64,000 nt of DNA from Rhodobacteraceae bacterium D3-12 (lineage in GTDB: Bacteria; Pseudomonadota; Alphaproteobacteria; Rhodobacterales; Rhodobacteraceae). Shown here in pieces: positions 16,810 to 25,815 of the stretch. Location: positions 434,001 to 498,000 of the forward strand of contig CP104793.1 in assembly GCA_025916135.1 (NCBI GenBank). Direction: 5' to 3'. The notes beneath the pieces are model-generated. The model made no database searches and was not told where the DNA came from. It was given only the letters and a program-made list of their open reading frames with translations. The translations under genes and the position numbers were made by a program. Position 1 is the first letter of the stretch. Each line of letters opens with the position of its first letter.

Positions 16810-17973
16810 ATGCGAATTCTGATGATGATTGCTTTTCTGCTCAGCGCCGGATCGGCGCAGGCGCAATGCGGCGGCAGTTTTAACGCCTTTGTGCAGGCGA
16901 TGAAGCAGGAGGCGGTGGCCAAGGGCCATGCGCCCGACATGGTGAACGCCTTTTTCAACGGCGTGCGGCAGGATGGCAAAGTGCTCAAGGCCGACCGGGC
17001 GCAGGGCGTGTTTCAGATGGATTTCACCAGTTTTGCACGGCGGTTGATCAGCTCGGGCCGGTTGAACAAGGGCCGTCAGATGTCGCGCAAATACGACAGC
17101 GTTTTTAAGGTGATTGAGAAGCGATACGGCGTGTCGCGTGGGGTGCTTTTGGCGTTTTGGGCGTTTGAGACCGATTACGGCGGTTATCAGGGCGATTTCA
17201 ACACGCGCAACGCTTTGGTGACGCTGGCGCATGATTGCCGCCGGCCGGAGTTGTTTCGCCCGCAAGTGTTTAGCGCGATTGAGCTTTTTGAGCATGGAGA
17301 TTTCTCGCCGTCGCGCACCACCGGGGCTTGGGCCGGGGAGATCGGGATGGTGCAGATGCTGCCGCGCGATATCCTTGAAAACGGGGTGGATGGCGATGGC
17401 GACGGGCATGTGCGGCTGAAAACGTCGGCACCGGACGCGTTGATGTCGGGGGGCAAGATGTTGCAAAGCCTCGGCTGGCGCGCGGGAGAACCGTGGCTGC
17501 AGGAGGTTGTTGTGCCGGATTCGCTGGATTGGTCAAAAACCGGATTGCAGACGCAATTGCCGGCGGCGGAATGGGCCGCGATGGGCGTGAAGGCGCGGTC
17601 AGGTGCGTTAAGCCAAGGGTTGCCTGCGTCGATTATCCTGCCACAGGGGCGCAAGGGACCGGCGTTTATCGCCTATCCGAATTTTCGGGTTTATTTTGAG
17701 TGGAACCAGAGTTTCACCTATGTTCTGACGGCGGCTTATTTTGCCAACCGGCTGGAAGGCGGGGCGGTATTTGATGCGGGTCGCCCGGAGGCGGGGCTGT
17801 CCGGTAGCGAGATGAAGCAGCTGCAGCGCAAATTGGCGGAACGTGGGTATGACGTGGGCAAGTTTGACGGGATTTTGGGCGCGGGCACGCGGGCTGCGGT
17901 GCGTGATGTTCAGCAGAAGTTGGGGATGCCTGCCGACGCTTGGCCGACGAAAGCGTTGCTTGGGAAGTTATAG
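16810..17973 (+). CDS. MltB-type lytic murein transglycosylase with peptidoglycan-binding domain
   Basis: Cleaves glycan strands of the cell wall. 387 residues. A signal peptide (MRILMMIAFLLSAGSAQA) is followed by a catalytic domain with LAFWAFETDYGGYQGDF carrying the catalytic Glu, and IGMVQMLPRDILENG. The C-terminal 60 residues are a peptidoglycan-binding type 1 domain (LQRKLAERGYDVGKFDG, GTRAAVRDVQ). No lipobox, so it is periplasmic and soluble. A ribosome site AAAGGG precedes the ATG. It begins 57 bases after cobD with no sign of functional linkage. Confidence 0.92.
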   Translation: MRILMMIAFLLSAGSAQAQCGGSFNAFVQAMKQEAVAKGHAPDMVNAFFNGVRQDGKVLKADRAQGVFQMDFTSFARRLISSGRLNKGRQMSRKYDSVFKVIEKRYGVSRGVLLAFWAFETDYGGYQGDFNTRNALVTLAHDCRRPELFRPQVFSAIELFEHGDFSPSRTTGAWAGEIGMVQMLPRDILENGVDGDGDGHVRLKTSAPDALMSGGKMLQSLGWRAGEPWLQEVVVPDSLDWSKTGLQTQLPAAEWAAMGVKARSGALSQGLPASIILPQGRKGPAFIAYPNFRVYFEWNQSFTYVLTAAYFANRLEGGAVFDAGRPEAGLSGSEMKQLQRKLAERGYDVGKFDGILGAGTRAAVRDVQQKLGMPADAWPTKALLGKL

Positions 17974-18320
17974 GTTGGGGCGTTGCCGGCGGCGTAATCG
18001 TTGCGCAGTCTTGGGGAGCGGCTGAAGGGTGGAGCTCAACAGAAAGCTAGCCATCGGAGTGTGGTGATCGGTTTGGTCAGCAAATTGGTGTTGCAGCTGA
18101 TGCGTCAGTGCATAGTCCGGTGAGGCCGAACCTGCTCTAGGCCGCTGTTTTAAAAGGGATAACTTTGGGGAAAGAGCGTCGGGATGATCATTCTCAGAGT
18201 TGACGTCGCGAGAATGACCATCCTTTTTTCGGCACTTTGTTCGCTCAAAACCCGCTCACTACGTTTCGCCATGATGACGCGTGATTTGAACTGGGTGAGA
18301 GCGATTGGATTTGGCCTTAG
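17974..18320. other. 347-base gap with one strong hairpin
   Basis: Convergent gap between the transglycosylase and the class III aminotransferase. Apart from the hairpin at 18182-18229, I see no reading frame or repeat. The hairpin is about 200 bases beyond the transglycosylase stop, so a short non-coding transcript ending there is possible. Confidence 0.4.
18182..18229 (+). terminator. Strong intrinsic terminator
   Basis: 14-base arms GGATGATCATTCTC (18182-18195) and GAGAATGACCATCC (18210-18223) pair with one mismatch, followed by six T residues (18224-18229). This is one of the clearest rho-independent terminators in the window. Confidence 0.8.
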
Positions 18321-19679
18321 TTAACCACTCACCGAGGCCAAGCCGGCGTCGAGAGCGGTAAGGATGGTTTGGACATCCGCGGACGTCAGCACCAAAGGCG
18401 GCGACAGGATGATGTTGGGGCCGGAGACGCGCACCATCGCACCGGCGCGGTAAGCTTCTTCCTGAATCGCGTTGATGGTGCCTTTGTCGATCGCGGCCTT
18501 GGTGGCGCGGTCGGAGACGAGCTCCATCGCGCACATCAGCCCGTGACCACCGCGCACATCGCCGATTTGGTCGTATTTTGATTGCAGCGCGAGCAGGCCG
18601 TCGAAGAGTTCCTTGCCACGGGCGGCGGCGTTTGTGGGCACGTCGAGGCGTTTGGTTTCGGCCAGGCAAGCGAGCGCGGCGGCGGCGCCCACCGGGTGGC
18701 CGGAATAGGTGTAGCCGTGGCCGATGGCGGCTTTGCCGGTCTCGTCCTTTTCAAAAGTTTCGACAACGCTTTCGGCGATCATCACCGCGCCGAAGGGGAA
18801 ATACCCGTTGGTGATGGCCTTGGCGGTGCACATCATGTCGGGCTGCACCCCCCAATGGCGCGAGCCGGTCCATGAGCCGGTCCGACCAAAGGCGGTGATG
18901 ACCTCGTCAGCGATCAGGAGGATGCCGTTTTTCGAGCAAATCTCGCGCACGCCGGGCATGAAGCTTTCGTTCGGCGGGATAACGCCACCAGCGCCGAGGA
19001 TCGGCTCCATGATGAAGGCGGCGATGGTGCCTGCACCCTGAAACGCGATCTCGTCTTCGAGGGCGGAGAGACAGAGTTGGGCGAGCTTTTCGGGGTCGGT
19101 TTCGTTGAAGGGATTGCGATAGGTATAGGGCGCGGGGATGTGGTGACATCCGGCGAGGAGCGGCTCGTACGCGGTGCGGAAATTGGCGTTGCCATTGACC
19201 GAAGCGCCGCCGAAATGGGTGCCGTGATAGCCCTTTTTCAGCGAGAGAAACTTGGTGCGCGCCGACTCGCCTCGGATCTTGTGATATTGCCGCGCAAGGC
19301 GGAGGGCGGTTTCGACTGAGTCAGAGCCGCCAGAGGTATAGAACGCGCGGGTGAGCCCGTCGGGGGCGAAGAAATCGCGCAGTTCCTCGGCCAGTTCGAT
19401 GACGCAATCATTCGAGGTGCCGCGGAAGATCGAGTAGTAGGGCAGGCGGTCAAGCTGGGCCGAGATGGCGTCCTTGATCGGCTGGCAGGAGAAGCCGAGG
19501 TTGACGTTCCAGAGGCCGCCGACGCCGTCAACAACGCTGTGGCCGTCGACATCGGTGATCTTCACGCCTTCGGCGCCGGTCACGATGGTGGGCGGGTTGG
19601 CGAGACTGTCCGCCGGGTGCGCCATCGGGTGCCAGAGGGAGCGTGCGTTCTTTTCTTTGAGGAAGTTGCCGTCTTTCAT
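18321..19679 (-). CDS. Class III omega-aminotransferase
   Basis: 452 residues. The N-terminus HPMAHPADSLANPP and DGHSVVDGVGGLWNVNLG are typical of omega-amino acid:pyruvate aminotransferases. YTSGGSDSVETALRLARQY binds PLP phosphate, LLIADEVITAFGRTG carries the PLP-contacting Asp, and CTAKAITNGYFPFGAV holds the PLP Lys. The enzyme should move a terminal amino group of an amine or omega-amino acid to pyruvate. It is third in the run iclR, HAD, aminotransferase (12-base gap to HAD) and divergent from the Tct transporter cluster, so it probably belongs to the same catabolic unit. Confidence 0.9.
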   Translation of the reverse strand: MKDGNFLKEKNARSLWHPMAHPADSLANPPTIVTGAEGVKITDVDGHSVVDGVGGLWNVNLGFSCQPIKDAISAQLDRLPYYSIFRGTSNDCVIELAEELRDFFAPDGLTRAFYTSGGSDSVETALRLARQYHKIRGESARTKFLSLKKGYHGTHFGGASVNGNANFRTAYEPLLAGCHHIPAPYTYRNPFNETDPEKLAQLCLSALEDEIAFQGAGTIAAFIMEPILGAGGVIPPNESFMPGVREICSKNGILLIADEVITAFGRTGSWTGSRHWGVQPDMMCTAKAITNGYFPFGAVMIAESVVETFEKDETGKAAIGHGYTYSGHPVGAAAALACLAETKRLDVPTNAAARGKELFDGLLALQSKYDQIGDVRGGHGLMCAMELVSDRATKAAIDKGTINAIQEEAYRAGAMVRVSGPNIILSPPLVLTSADVQTILTALDAGLASVSG

Positions 19680-19691
19680 GAGGTGTCTCCG

Positions 19692-20342
19692 TTATTGGAT
19701 GTCGAGCAGGCGGAGGGCTTGCTCATAGCTGTTGCCCGGATGGGCGACGTCAAAGTGAATCGAAGGCAGGCCTATGGCCGTGGCTCCGGCGATGTTGCGG
19801 GCCTGATCATCGACAAAAACGCAGGCGGATGCAGGGAGGCCGAGTTGGTCGAGCGCGTCCTGATAGGCGCGGGGGTCGGGTTTGAGGATGCCGGTATGGG
19901 TGGCATCGACGATCACCTCGAAGTCCGCGAGGAAGGGGAGTTTGTCGCGGAAATCCGCGCCATAAAACAGGTCAAGCTCGTTCGAGAGGATGGCGAGGCG
20001 GATGCCGTTCGCCTTGCAGGTGGCGATGGTTTCGCGGAATTCGGGGCGGATGACGGCATCGGGGTCGGCACCACGGGCGGCGCGCACGAATTGGCTCATC
20101 CCGGTCCATTTTTCACCGACGAGGGCGGCGACCTCTTGGGTGCGGGCGAGCCAGTAGTCGCGCTCGGAGATCTTGTCGGCCTGCATGTCCTGCCAGAGCG
20201 GATCGGTGTCGGGCGCGAAGGGGCCGCGCCAGTCGAGCGAGCCTGCGGGCAACCCGAGCGCGCGTTCGGTCAGGTCATGGGTTTCAAACAAAGTGCGGCT
20301 TATCACGCCGCCGAAATCGAGGATCAGGGCGCGGTTTGTCAT
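19692..20342 (-). CDS. HAD-superfamily hydrolase
   Basis: 216 residues. Motif I LILDFGGVIS (7-16) has the nucleophile Asp, but the usual second Asp is Gly, as in a subset of subfamily IA enzymes. LAILSNELD is motif II, GILKPDPRAYQ motif III (Lys), and CVFVDDQARNI motif IV with the metal-binding acids. It overlaps iclR by four bases and precedes the omega-aminotransferase. By position it may act on a phosphorylated intermediate of this pathway, but the substrate cannot be read from the sequence. Confidence 0.85.
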   Translation of the reverse strand: MTNRALILDFGGVISRTLFETHDLTERALGLPAGSLDWRGPFAPDTDPLWQDMQADKISERDYWLARTQEVAALVGEKWTGMSQFVRAARGADPDAVIRPEFRETIATCKANGIRLAILSNELDLFYGADFRDKLPFLADFEVIVDATHTGILKPDPRAYQDALDQLGLPASACVFVDDQARNIAGATAIGLPSIHFDVAHPGNSYEQALRLLDIQ

Positions 20343-21121
20343 ACGGCGTCTTCTTCATAGTTGAACGTTTCGGGGAGAAAGCCGCCCGAAAGGCGGGTGA
20401 ACCGGGGCGCGTGTTTGCGCAGGGCCGAAATGATGCGGGCGCGGTGGTCGGGGGTCATGCGCACGGTTGGGGCGGCCACGGCGATGGCCCCGACCACGCG
20501 GCAGGAGACATCAAACACCGGCATAGCGTGAGAATGCACATCGTCTTCGAAGCCACCGACGCTTTCGGCGATGCCGGTGCGGCGGATCTGATCGAGCCTT
20601 TGGCGGAGCGCGTTGGGGTCTGTCACGGTGTGCTTTGTGTGGCGTTCAAGCGGGCCGGAGAGCACAGCGTCGACGATTTCGGGAGGCGAAAACGCGAGGA
20701 CAGCGAGGCCCGAGCTTGTGGCGTGAAGGGTCAGGAATTCGGCGTCGCCCATGGTGACGCGGGTGCCATGTTGCGCGGAATAGGCATAGGCAATCGCGGT
20801 GAGGCGACCGTTTTGCATCATCGAGAAGTGCGAGGTTTCATCGGTATCGGCGGAAAGATCGCCAAGCACCCGGTCCGCCAGATCACGCAAAGGCACGGCG
20901 GCTTCGCGCAATGCCGCGAGGCGCAAAAACGCCGGACCCAAGCGGTATTCACGCGCCGATCCGGCCTGTTCGACGAAGCCCTGCTCTTGCATTTCGCTTA
21001 GGAGGCGATGCACCGTTGCCTTGTTGAGTCCGCTTAGCCGTGCCATCTCGCTCAGCCCGATCGTGCTCTGCGATCGGTTGAAAAAGTTTAGCAAAGACAG
21101 GGCTTTGGCGACGGTTCCCAT
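20339..21121 (-). CDS. IclR-family transcription regulator
   Basis: 260 residues from the ATG at 21121 (MGTVAKALSLLNFF). The N-terminal winged helix-turn-helix lies at about 5-65 (IGLSEMARLSGLNKATVHRLL), followed by an effector-binding domain of about 180 residues with ESVGGFEDDVHSHAMPVFD. It is divergent from tctC across 170 bases that contain two inverted repeats, so it probably controls both directions and senses a substrate or product of the cluster. It is co-translated with the HAD gene. Confidence 0.93.
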   Translation of the reverse strand: MGTVAKALSLLNFFNRSQSTIGLSEMARLSGLNKATVHRLLSEMQEQGFVEQAGSAREYRLGPAFLRLAALREAAVPLRDLADRVLGDLSADTDETSHFSMMQNGRLTAIAYAYSAQHGTRVTMGDAEFLTLHATSSGLAVLAFSPPEIVDAVLSGPLERHTKHTVTDPNALRQRLDQIRRTGIAESVGGFEDDVHSHAMPVFDVSCRVVGAIAVAAPTVRMTPDHRARIISALRKHAPRFTRLSGGFLPETFNYEEDAV

Positions 21122-21195
21122 GGGGTGTTTGGTGCCTCTTTTCTGTGCGGTGACGCCGGGTGGGCGGAGTGAAATTGGTTCACGTGTTAAAATTC

Positions 21196-21256
21196 TTGAC
21201 AGACTCGGCCGGGGTCTGTCAATCTGTTTTAGAACCGATGGTTCAAATAATGAACC
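21196..21256. promoter_or_regulatory. Probable IclR operators in the iclR-tctC divergent region
   Basis: A perfect inverted repeat TTGACAGAC/GTCTGTCAA (21196-21204 and 21214-21222) is followed by overlapping inverted repeats GAACC/GGTTC (21232-21244) and GGTTCA/TGAACC (21240-21256). GGTTCA recurs near 21177. GTTC/GAAC dyads are typical IclR-family sites. TTGACA in the first repeat could also be a -35 box for tctC, so binding there would block transcription. Confidence 0.65.
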
Positions 21257-21291
21257 AGCATAAGTTTGGTCGAAGACAGGGAGATTGACAG

Positions 21292-22233
21292 ATGAAGACG
21301 AAAACACTTTTGGGCGGAGCGCTGGCTCTTGCGATGACGGCTTTGGGGGGCGCGGCGATTGCCGATTACCCGGAAAAGCCGGTGAATTTTATCGTGCCGT
21401 GGCCTCCGGGTGATCTGGAAGATGTTCTGACGCGGATGATCGCGGAAGACTTCCAGAAGGAATATGGCGTTGCAGCAGCCGTGGTGAACAAGCCCGGCGG
21501 CGGCGGTGGGCCGTTCCCCGGTGCCATCGAAGTGGCAAACGCCCCGGCGGATGGCTATACCATCGGATCGTTCGTGATCGGTGTGCCGGTGGTGGGCCAC
21601 CAGATCGGGATTGACGATCTGTCCCCGGCCAAGTTTGAGCCGCTGGGCATTTTCCTGACCTATCCGTTCGTGATTGCGACCAAGGGCGACGCGCCTTACA
21701 GCAACATGAAGGAACTGGCCGCTTATGCGAAAGAAAACGATGTTGTGCTGGGCCATTTTGGTGACCCGCTGACGCCGACGCAGGTGACCAAGGCGATGGC
21801 CGTGAACATGGGGTTTGAGTGGGGCAGCGACGCGGCGTTTGACGCGCTGGATTGCAACACGCTGGCCAGTGGCGACGCGGATGTCATCAACACCACGTTG
21901 CAATTGATCCTGCCGTGCCTTGATGACGTGAAGGTTCTGGTTTCGATCACCGATCAGCGTATCCCGCTGGTGCCTGATGCGCCGACCGCGGGCGAGGTGG
22001 ATAAGAGCCTTGATATTGCGCTGTGGAACGGATTGTTCGTCACCAAGGACACGCCGCAGGACGTGCGCGACAAAATCATCGCCGTGGCCCAGAAAACCGT
22101 GATGAGCGACCGCGCCCAAGCGATTGCCAAGGAGACCGGTGCGCAGGTTTATTGGCAGAACGCGGCCGACAGCACGGGCCGGATCGCAAAGGACATCGAG
22201 ACGGTAAAACGGATCGAAGGTCTGTTGGAATAA
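21292..22233 (+). CDS. TctC-family periplasmic solute-binding protein
   Basis: 313 residues with a signal peptide ending near ALGGAAIA. PEKPVNFIVPWPPGD, VNKPGGGG and NAPADGYTIG are the hallmarks of tripartite tricarboxylate transporter binding proteins. These bind organic carboxylates and amino acids in the periplasm and deliver them to the TctAB permease. A ribosome site GGGAG lies 10 bases upstream. The substrate is not predictable from sequence; the downstream enzymes suggest a nitrogen-containing or amino-alcohol compound. A hairpin after the gene may raise its level relative to tctBA. Confidence 0.93.
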   Translation: MKTKTLLGGALALAMTALGGAAIADYPEKPVNFIVPWPPGDLEDVLTRMIAEDFQKEYGVAAAVVNKPGGGGGPFPGAIEVANAPADGYTIGSFVIGVPVVGHQIGIDDLSPAKFEPLGIFLTYPFVIATKGDAPYSNMKELAAYAKENDVVLGHFGDPLTPTQVTKAMAVNMGFEWGSDAAFDALDCNTLASGDADVINTTLQLILPCLDDVKVLVSITDQRIPLVPDAPTAGEVDKSLDIALWNGLFVTKDTPQDVRDKIIAVAQKTVMSDRAQAIAKETGAQVYWQNAADSTGRIAKDIETVKRIEGLLE

Positions 22234-22249
22234 GACCTGTGATAGGATT

Positions 22250-22280
22250 GGCCGGGCGGGTGACTTGCCCGGCCTTTCTT
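22250..22280 (+). terminator. Hairpin between tctC and tctB, likely partial terminator
   Basis: GGCCGGGC (22250-22257) and GCCCGGCC (22267-22274) are perfect 8-base arms followed by TTTCTT. It sits inside a probable operon, so it more likely gives partial termination or protects the tctC transcript end. Confidence 0.7.
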
Positions 22281-22309
22281 TGCCTGCAGATGGTTGGGGA
22301 CATGAGGAC

Positions 22310-22840
22310 ATGAGCAGCGAAGACGAACGCAGGTTCAAATGGCCGATCCGCGGCCAGTTGTTGTTTGCGCTGGTGTTTCTGGTCGCGGCCCTTTTGCTGT
22401 TGAGCCAGTTGGGAAGCGAAACCAAATGGGTGAAGCGGACCAAGTTTTTCGCCCAGCCGCGTTTTTGGCCCGGGGTGGCGGTGGGCGGCATGGTGCTGTT
22501 TTCGGTGCTGCATCTGTGGCGATTGCCGCGCAAGCGGTTCAAGACACCGGACTTTGTGGAATGGCGGATTTGGTTTTATGCCATCGAGTGGGTTCTTTGG
22601 TTTCTGGTTTATGTGGCGGTTGTGCCGATCGTGGGATACCTGCCGACGACTGTGGGTTTCGTGATGCTTTTGGCGTGGCGCGTGGGGTATCGCAGCAAGA
22701 AGATGCAGTGGATTTCTGCCGGGTTTGGCGTGGCTGTGGTGCTGGTGTTCAAGACCTTTTTGCAAGTGAAGATCCCCGGTGGCGCGCTTTATGAATACCT
22801 CCCGGATGCGTTGCGTTCGGTGATGATTTTGAACTTCTGA
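22310..22840 (+). CDS. TctB-family small permease subunit
   Basis: 176 residues with four hydrophobic spans: about 15-35, 56-72, 85-112 and 130-150. This is the DUF1468/TctB plan of the small membrane subunit of tripartite tricarboxylate transporters. The start MSSEDERRF at 22310 follows GAGGAC; an upstream ATG is not supported. It lies between tctC and tctA in the usual order, eight bases from tctA. Confidence 0.85.
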   Translation: MSSEDERRFKWPIRGQLLFALVFLVAALLLLSQLGSETKWVKRTKFFAQPRFWPGVAVGGMVLFSVLHLWRLPRKRFKTPDFVEWRIWFYAIEWVLWFLVYVAVVPIVGYLPTTVGFVMLLAWRVGYRSKKMQWISAGFGVAVVLVFKTFLQVKIPGGALYEYLPDALRSVMILNF

Positions 22841-22847
22841 GGGCGGT

Positions 22848-24467
22848 ATGGAGCTTCTTTCTTCAGCGACAGAAATTCTTGCGCGGTGGGACGTGGTTTT
22901 GGCCCTGTTGGTGGGGTCAATTGGCGGTGTCCTGATCGGGGCGGTGCCGGGGGTTGGCCCGGCGGTGGCGATTGCGATTCTGTTGCCGGCGACGTTCAGC
23001 ATGGACCCGATTGTGGGGCTGACTGTGCTGTTGGGCATTTACGGCTCGTCCATGTATGGCGGGGCGATCCCGGCGATTTTGATCAACACGCCGGGGACGG
23101 CGGTGAACGCGCTGACCACCTATGACGGCTATCCGATGACCTCACGCGGGGAGGCGCGCAGGGCTTTGAGTCTGGCCTATTCGGCGTCGTTCTTTGGCGG
23201 GGTGTTTTCGGTTATCTGCCTTATCCTGTTTGCGCCGGTGCTGGCCAAAGTCGCGCCGATGTTTGGCAGTCGGGAGATTTTCCTTGCTGCGCTGTTGGGC
23301 TTGATCCTCGTTGTGATCGCGCATCGCGGGCAGAGCCTTATTGCGGCGGCTTTGGCGAGTTTCGGGATTTTTCTGCACACTGTCGGGCTGGAGCCGGTGA
23401 AGCTGTCCAAACGCTATACGTTTGATCAAAGCTGGTTGAGCAGCGGTGTTGATTTGATCGTCGTGGTGCTGGGGCTTTTTGCGATCAGTCAGGCGATTTA
23501 CCTGTTGCAGGGTGAGGATGAAAAAGTCCGCCTGACCAAGCTGCACGGGGGCATGTTTCAGGGTCTGCGCGAGTTGGGGCGGCATCCGCGCGTGGCGGGG
23601 GTGTCTGCCAGCTTTGGCGTGGTGATGGGGATGATCCCCGGCGTGGGCGAGTTTACCGCGCAGTTTTTGAGTTACACCTATGCGCAGCGGACCTCGAAGC
23701 GCCCCGAGGATTTCGGCCACGGGTCGAGCGAGGGGTTGATCGCGGCGGAGACCTCGAACAACGCGGTGCCTGCGGCGGCGATGGTGCCCTTGCTGGCGTT
23801 GGGCATTCCGGGTGAGGCCCTGACCGCGATGATGCTGTCGGTTTTCTATGTGCACAACGTGGTGCCGGGGCCGCAGCTGTTCCAGAACGACATGCCGTTT
23901 GTCGTGGCGCTTTATCTGGCGCTGTTGATCCTGAATGTGCTGGTTCTGGTGTTCCTGTTGTTTGCCTCTGGCCAGTTGATCAAGGTGGTGAAAATCCCCA
24001 ACCGCTTTCTTGGGGTGGGGATCCTGACGCTGAGTTTTGTGGGTGTTTACTCCCTACGCAACTCCTTCACGGATTGCCTGATTGCGGCCTGTTTCGGGGT
24101 GTTCGGCTTTGTGCTTAAACGCCTGTCGATCCCGGCGGTGCCGATCGTGCTGGGCATGGTGTTGGGCGGGATCATGGAAGTGAAGCTGCGCGCCGGGATG
24201 GCGCGAGTGAAAACCCCGTATGACTTTATTGATCGTCCGATTGCGATGATCTTGTTTTTGATGATCCTCGCCGTTCTGGCGCTGCACATTCGATATGTGC
24301 TGGGCGAGCGGCGAAAACGCAAGGAGTTGAAATGGCAGAGCAAGCGAGCATCGACGCGCTTCGGAAATCAGATGTTCCGGCGCAGAGATTATTTATCGAC
24401 GGAACGTGGCAAAAGGGTGCGGGAGAACCGCTCGAAATACACTCCCCGATCGACGGACAAACGCTAA
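22848..24467 (+). CDS. TctA-family large permease subunit, with odd C-terminal extension
   Basis: 539 residues, with about 10-12 membrane spans. GAVPGVGPAVAIAILLP, YGSSMYGGAIPAILINTPGT and GMIPGVGEFTAQFLSY are the duplicated glycine/proline-rich TctA motifs. The membrane protein logically ends near RYVLGERRKRKE (about 495), but the frame runs on for 40-odd strongly basic residues that overlap the aldehyde dehydrogenase by 136 bases. In another frame a TGA stop falls at 24328-24330, just before that gene's ATG. One extra A in the AAAA run near 24314-24317 would explain this, so the extension is doubtful. Confidence 0.88.
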   Translation: MELLSSATEILARWDVVLALLVGSIGGVLIGAVPGVGPAVAIAILLPATFSMDPIVGLTVLLGIYGSSMYGGAIPAILINTPGTAVNALTTYDGYPMTSRGEARRALSLAYSASFFGGVFSVICLILFAPVLAKVAPMFGSREIFLAALLGLILVVIAHRGQSLIAAALASFGIFLHTVGLEPVKLSKRYTFDQSWLSSGVDLIVVVLGLFAISQAIYLLQGEDEKVRLTKLHGGMFQGLRELGRHPRVAGVSASFGVVMGMIPGVGEFTAQFLSYTYAQRTSKRPEDFGHGSSEGLIAAETSNNAVPAAAMVPLLALGIPGEALTAMMLSVFYVHNVVPGPQLFQNDMPFVVALYLALLILNVLVLVFLLFASGQLIKVVKIPNRFLGVGILTLSFVGVYSLRNSFTDCLIAACFGVFGFVLKRLSIPAVPIVLGMVLGGIMEVKLRAGMARVKTPYDFIDRPIAMILFLMILAVLALHIRYVLGERRKRKELKWQSKRASTRFGNQMFRRRDYLSTERGKRVRENRSKYTPRSTDKR

Positions 24468-25815
24468 CCACGCTGGAGCGGGCAACGGCGGAAGATGTGG
24501 GCCGTGCCACTGCGGCGGCGCGGCGTGCGTTCGAGGATGGGCGGTGGTCCGGCTTGGCCCCGGCGGCGCGCAAGAAGGTGTTGCACCGGATTGCCGACAT
24601 CATCGAGGAACGCGCGCTTGAGCTGACTGTTCTGGGCGTGCGCGACAATGGCACCGAGATCAACATGGCGTTGAAGGCCGAGGCCGGGTCAGCGGCAGGG
24701 ACATTCCGTTATTATGCCGAGGCGTTGGACAAGATTTACGGGGAGATCGCGCCGACCGCGCCGGGGATCTTGGGCCTTGTCCACAAGGAGCCGGTGGGCG
24801 TTGTGGGCGCGATTGTGCCGTGGAATTTCCCGCTGATGATCGGCGCTTGGAAGCTGGCCCCCGCTCTGGCGGCGGGCAATTCGGTGGTGTTGAAACCGGC
24901 TGAGACGGCGTCACTCTCGCTGCTCAAACTGGCGGAATATTGCGCCGAGGCCGGCCTGCCCGATGGGGTGTTGAACGTGGTCACAGGCGATGGTGCGGTG
25001 ACCGGAGAGGCCTTGGGGCTGTCGATGGATGTCGATATTCTTGTGTTCACCGGATCGGGCGGTGTCGGGCGGCGGTTGCTAGAGTATTCGGCGCGCTCGA
25101 ACCTCAAGCGGGTGTATCTTGAGCTGGGGGGCAAGTCGCCGAACGTGGTGTTTGGCGACGCGCCTGACCTTGAGCAGGCGGCGAAAGTGTCGGCGATGGG
25201 AATTTTCCGCAATTCGGGGCAGGTTTGTGTGGCCGGGTCGCGGTTGTTGGTCGAACGCTCGGTTCATGACGAATTCGTCGCGGCGGTGTCGCGCCATACC
25301 AAGGCGTTGAAAGTGGGTGATCCGCTCGACCTTGGGAGTGATATCGGGGCGGTCAATTCGCTGCGACAGTTGGAGGGCAATCTGGGATTTGTCGAAACGG
25401 CACAGGCCGAAGGGGCGGAACTTGCGCTGGGCGGAAGCCGGACTTTGGAGAGCACGGGGGCTATTACATGGAGCCAACCGTTCTGACCGGGGTGAAGCCA
25501 GGCGATAGGGTGTTCCAGCAGGAAGTGTTCGGCCCGGTTTTGGCGGTGACGCCGTTTGAGGGCGAAGACGAGGCGCTTGCCCTTGCCAATGGCACCGACT
25601 TTGGTTTGGCCGCGGGCGTGTGGACCGGAAATCTGAGCCGGGCGCACAAGATGGTGGCGGGCATCCGTGCCGGTGTGGTGCATGTGAACACCTATGGCGG
25701 GCCGGATAATACGGTGCCGTTGGGCGGCGTGAAGCAATCGGGCAATGGCCATGACAAGTCGCTTCATGCGATGGAGAAATACATGGATCTGAAAACAGCA
25801 TGGATGCAGTTGTGA
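24332..25815 (+). CDS. NAD(P)-dependent aldehyde dehydrogenase, frameshifted
   Basis: Oxidises an aldehyde to the acid. One base must be added in the G-run near 25456-25460 (...LESTGGYYMEPTVL); the corrected product is 494 residues, exactly the family length. PWNFPLMIGAWKLAPALAAG is in the nucleotide-binding part, FTGSGGVGRRL binds NAD, ELGGKSPN has the catalytic Glu and NSGQVCVAGSR the catalytic Cys. Uncorrected, the protein loses its C-terminal quarter. AAGGAG precedes the ATG. It overlaps the next gene, so aldehyde produced by the following lyase is a natural substrate. Confidence 0.88.
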
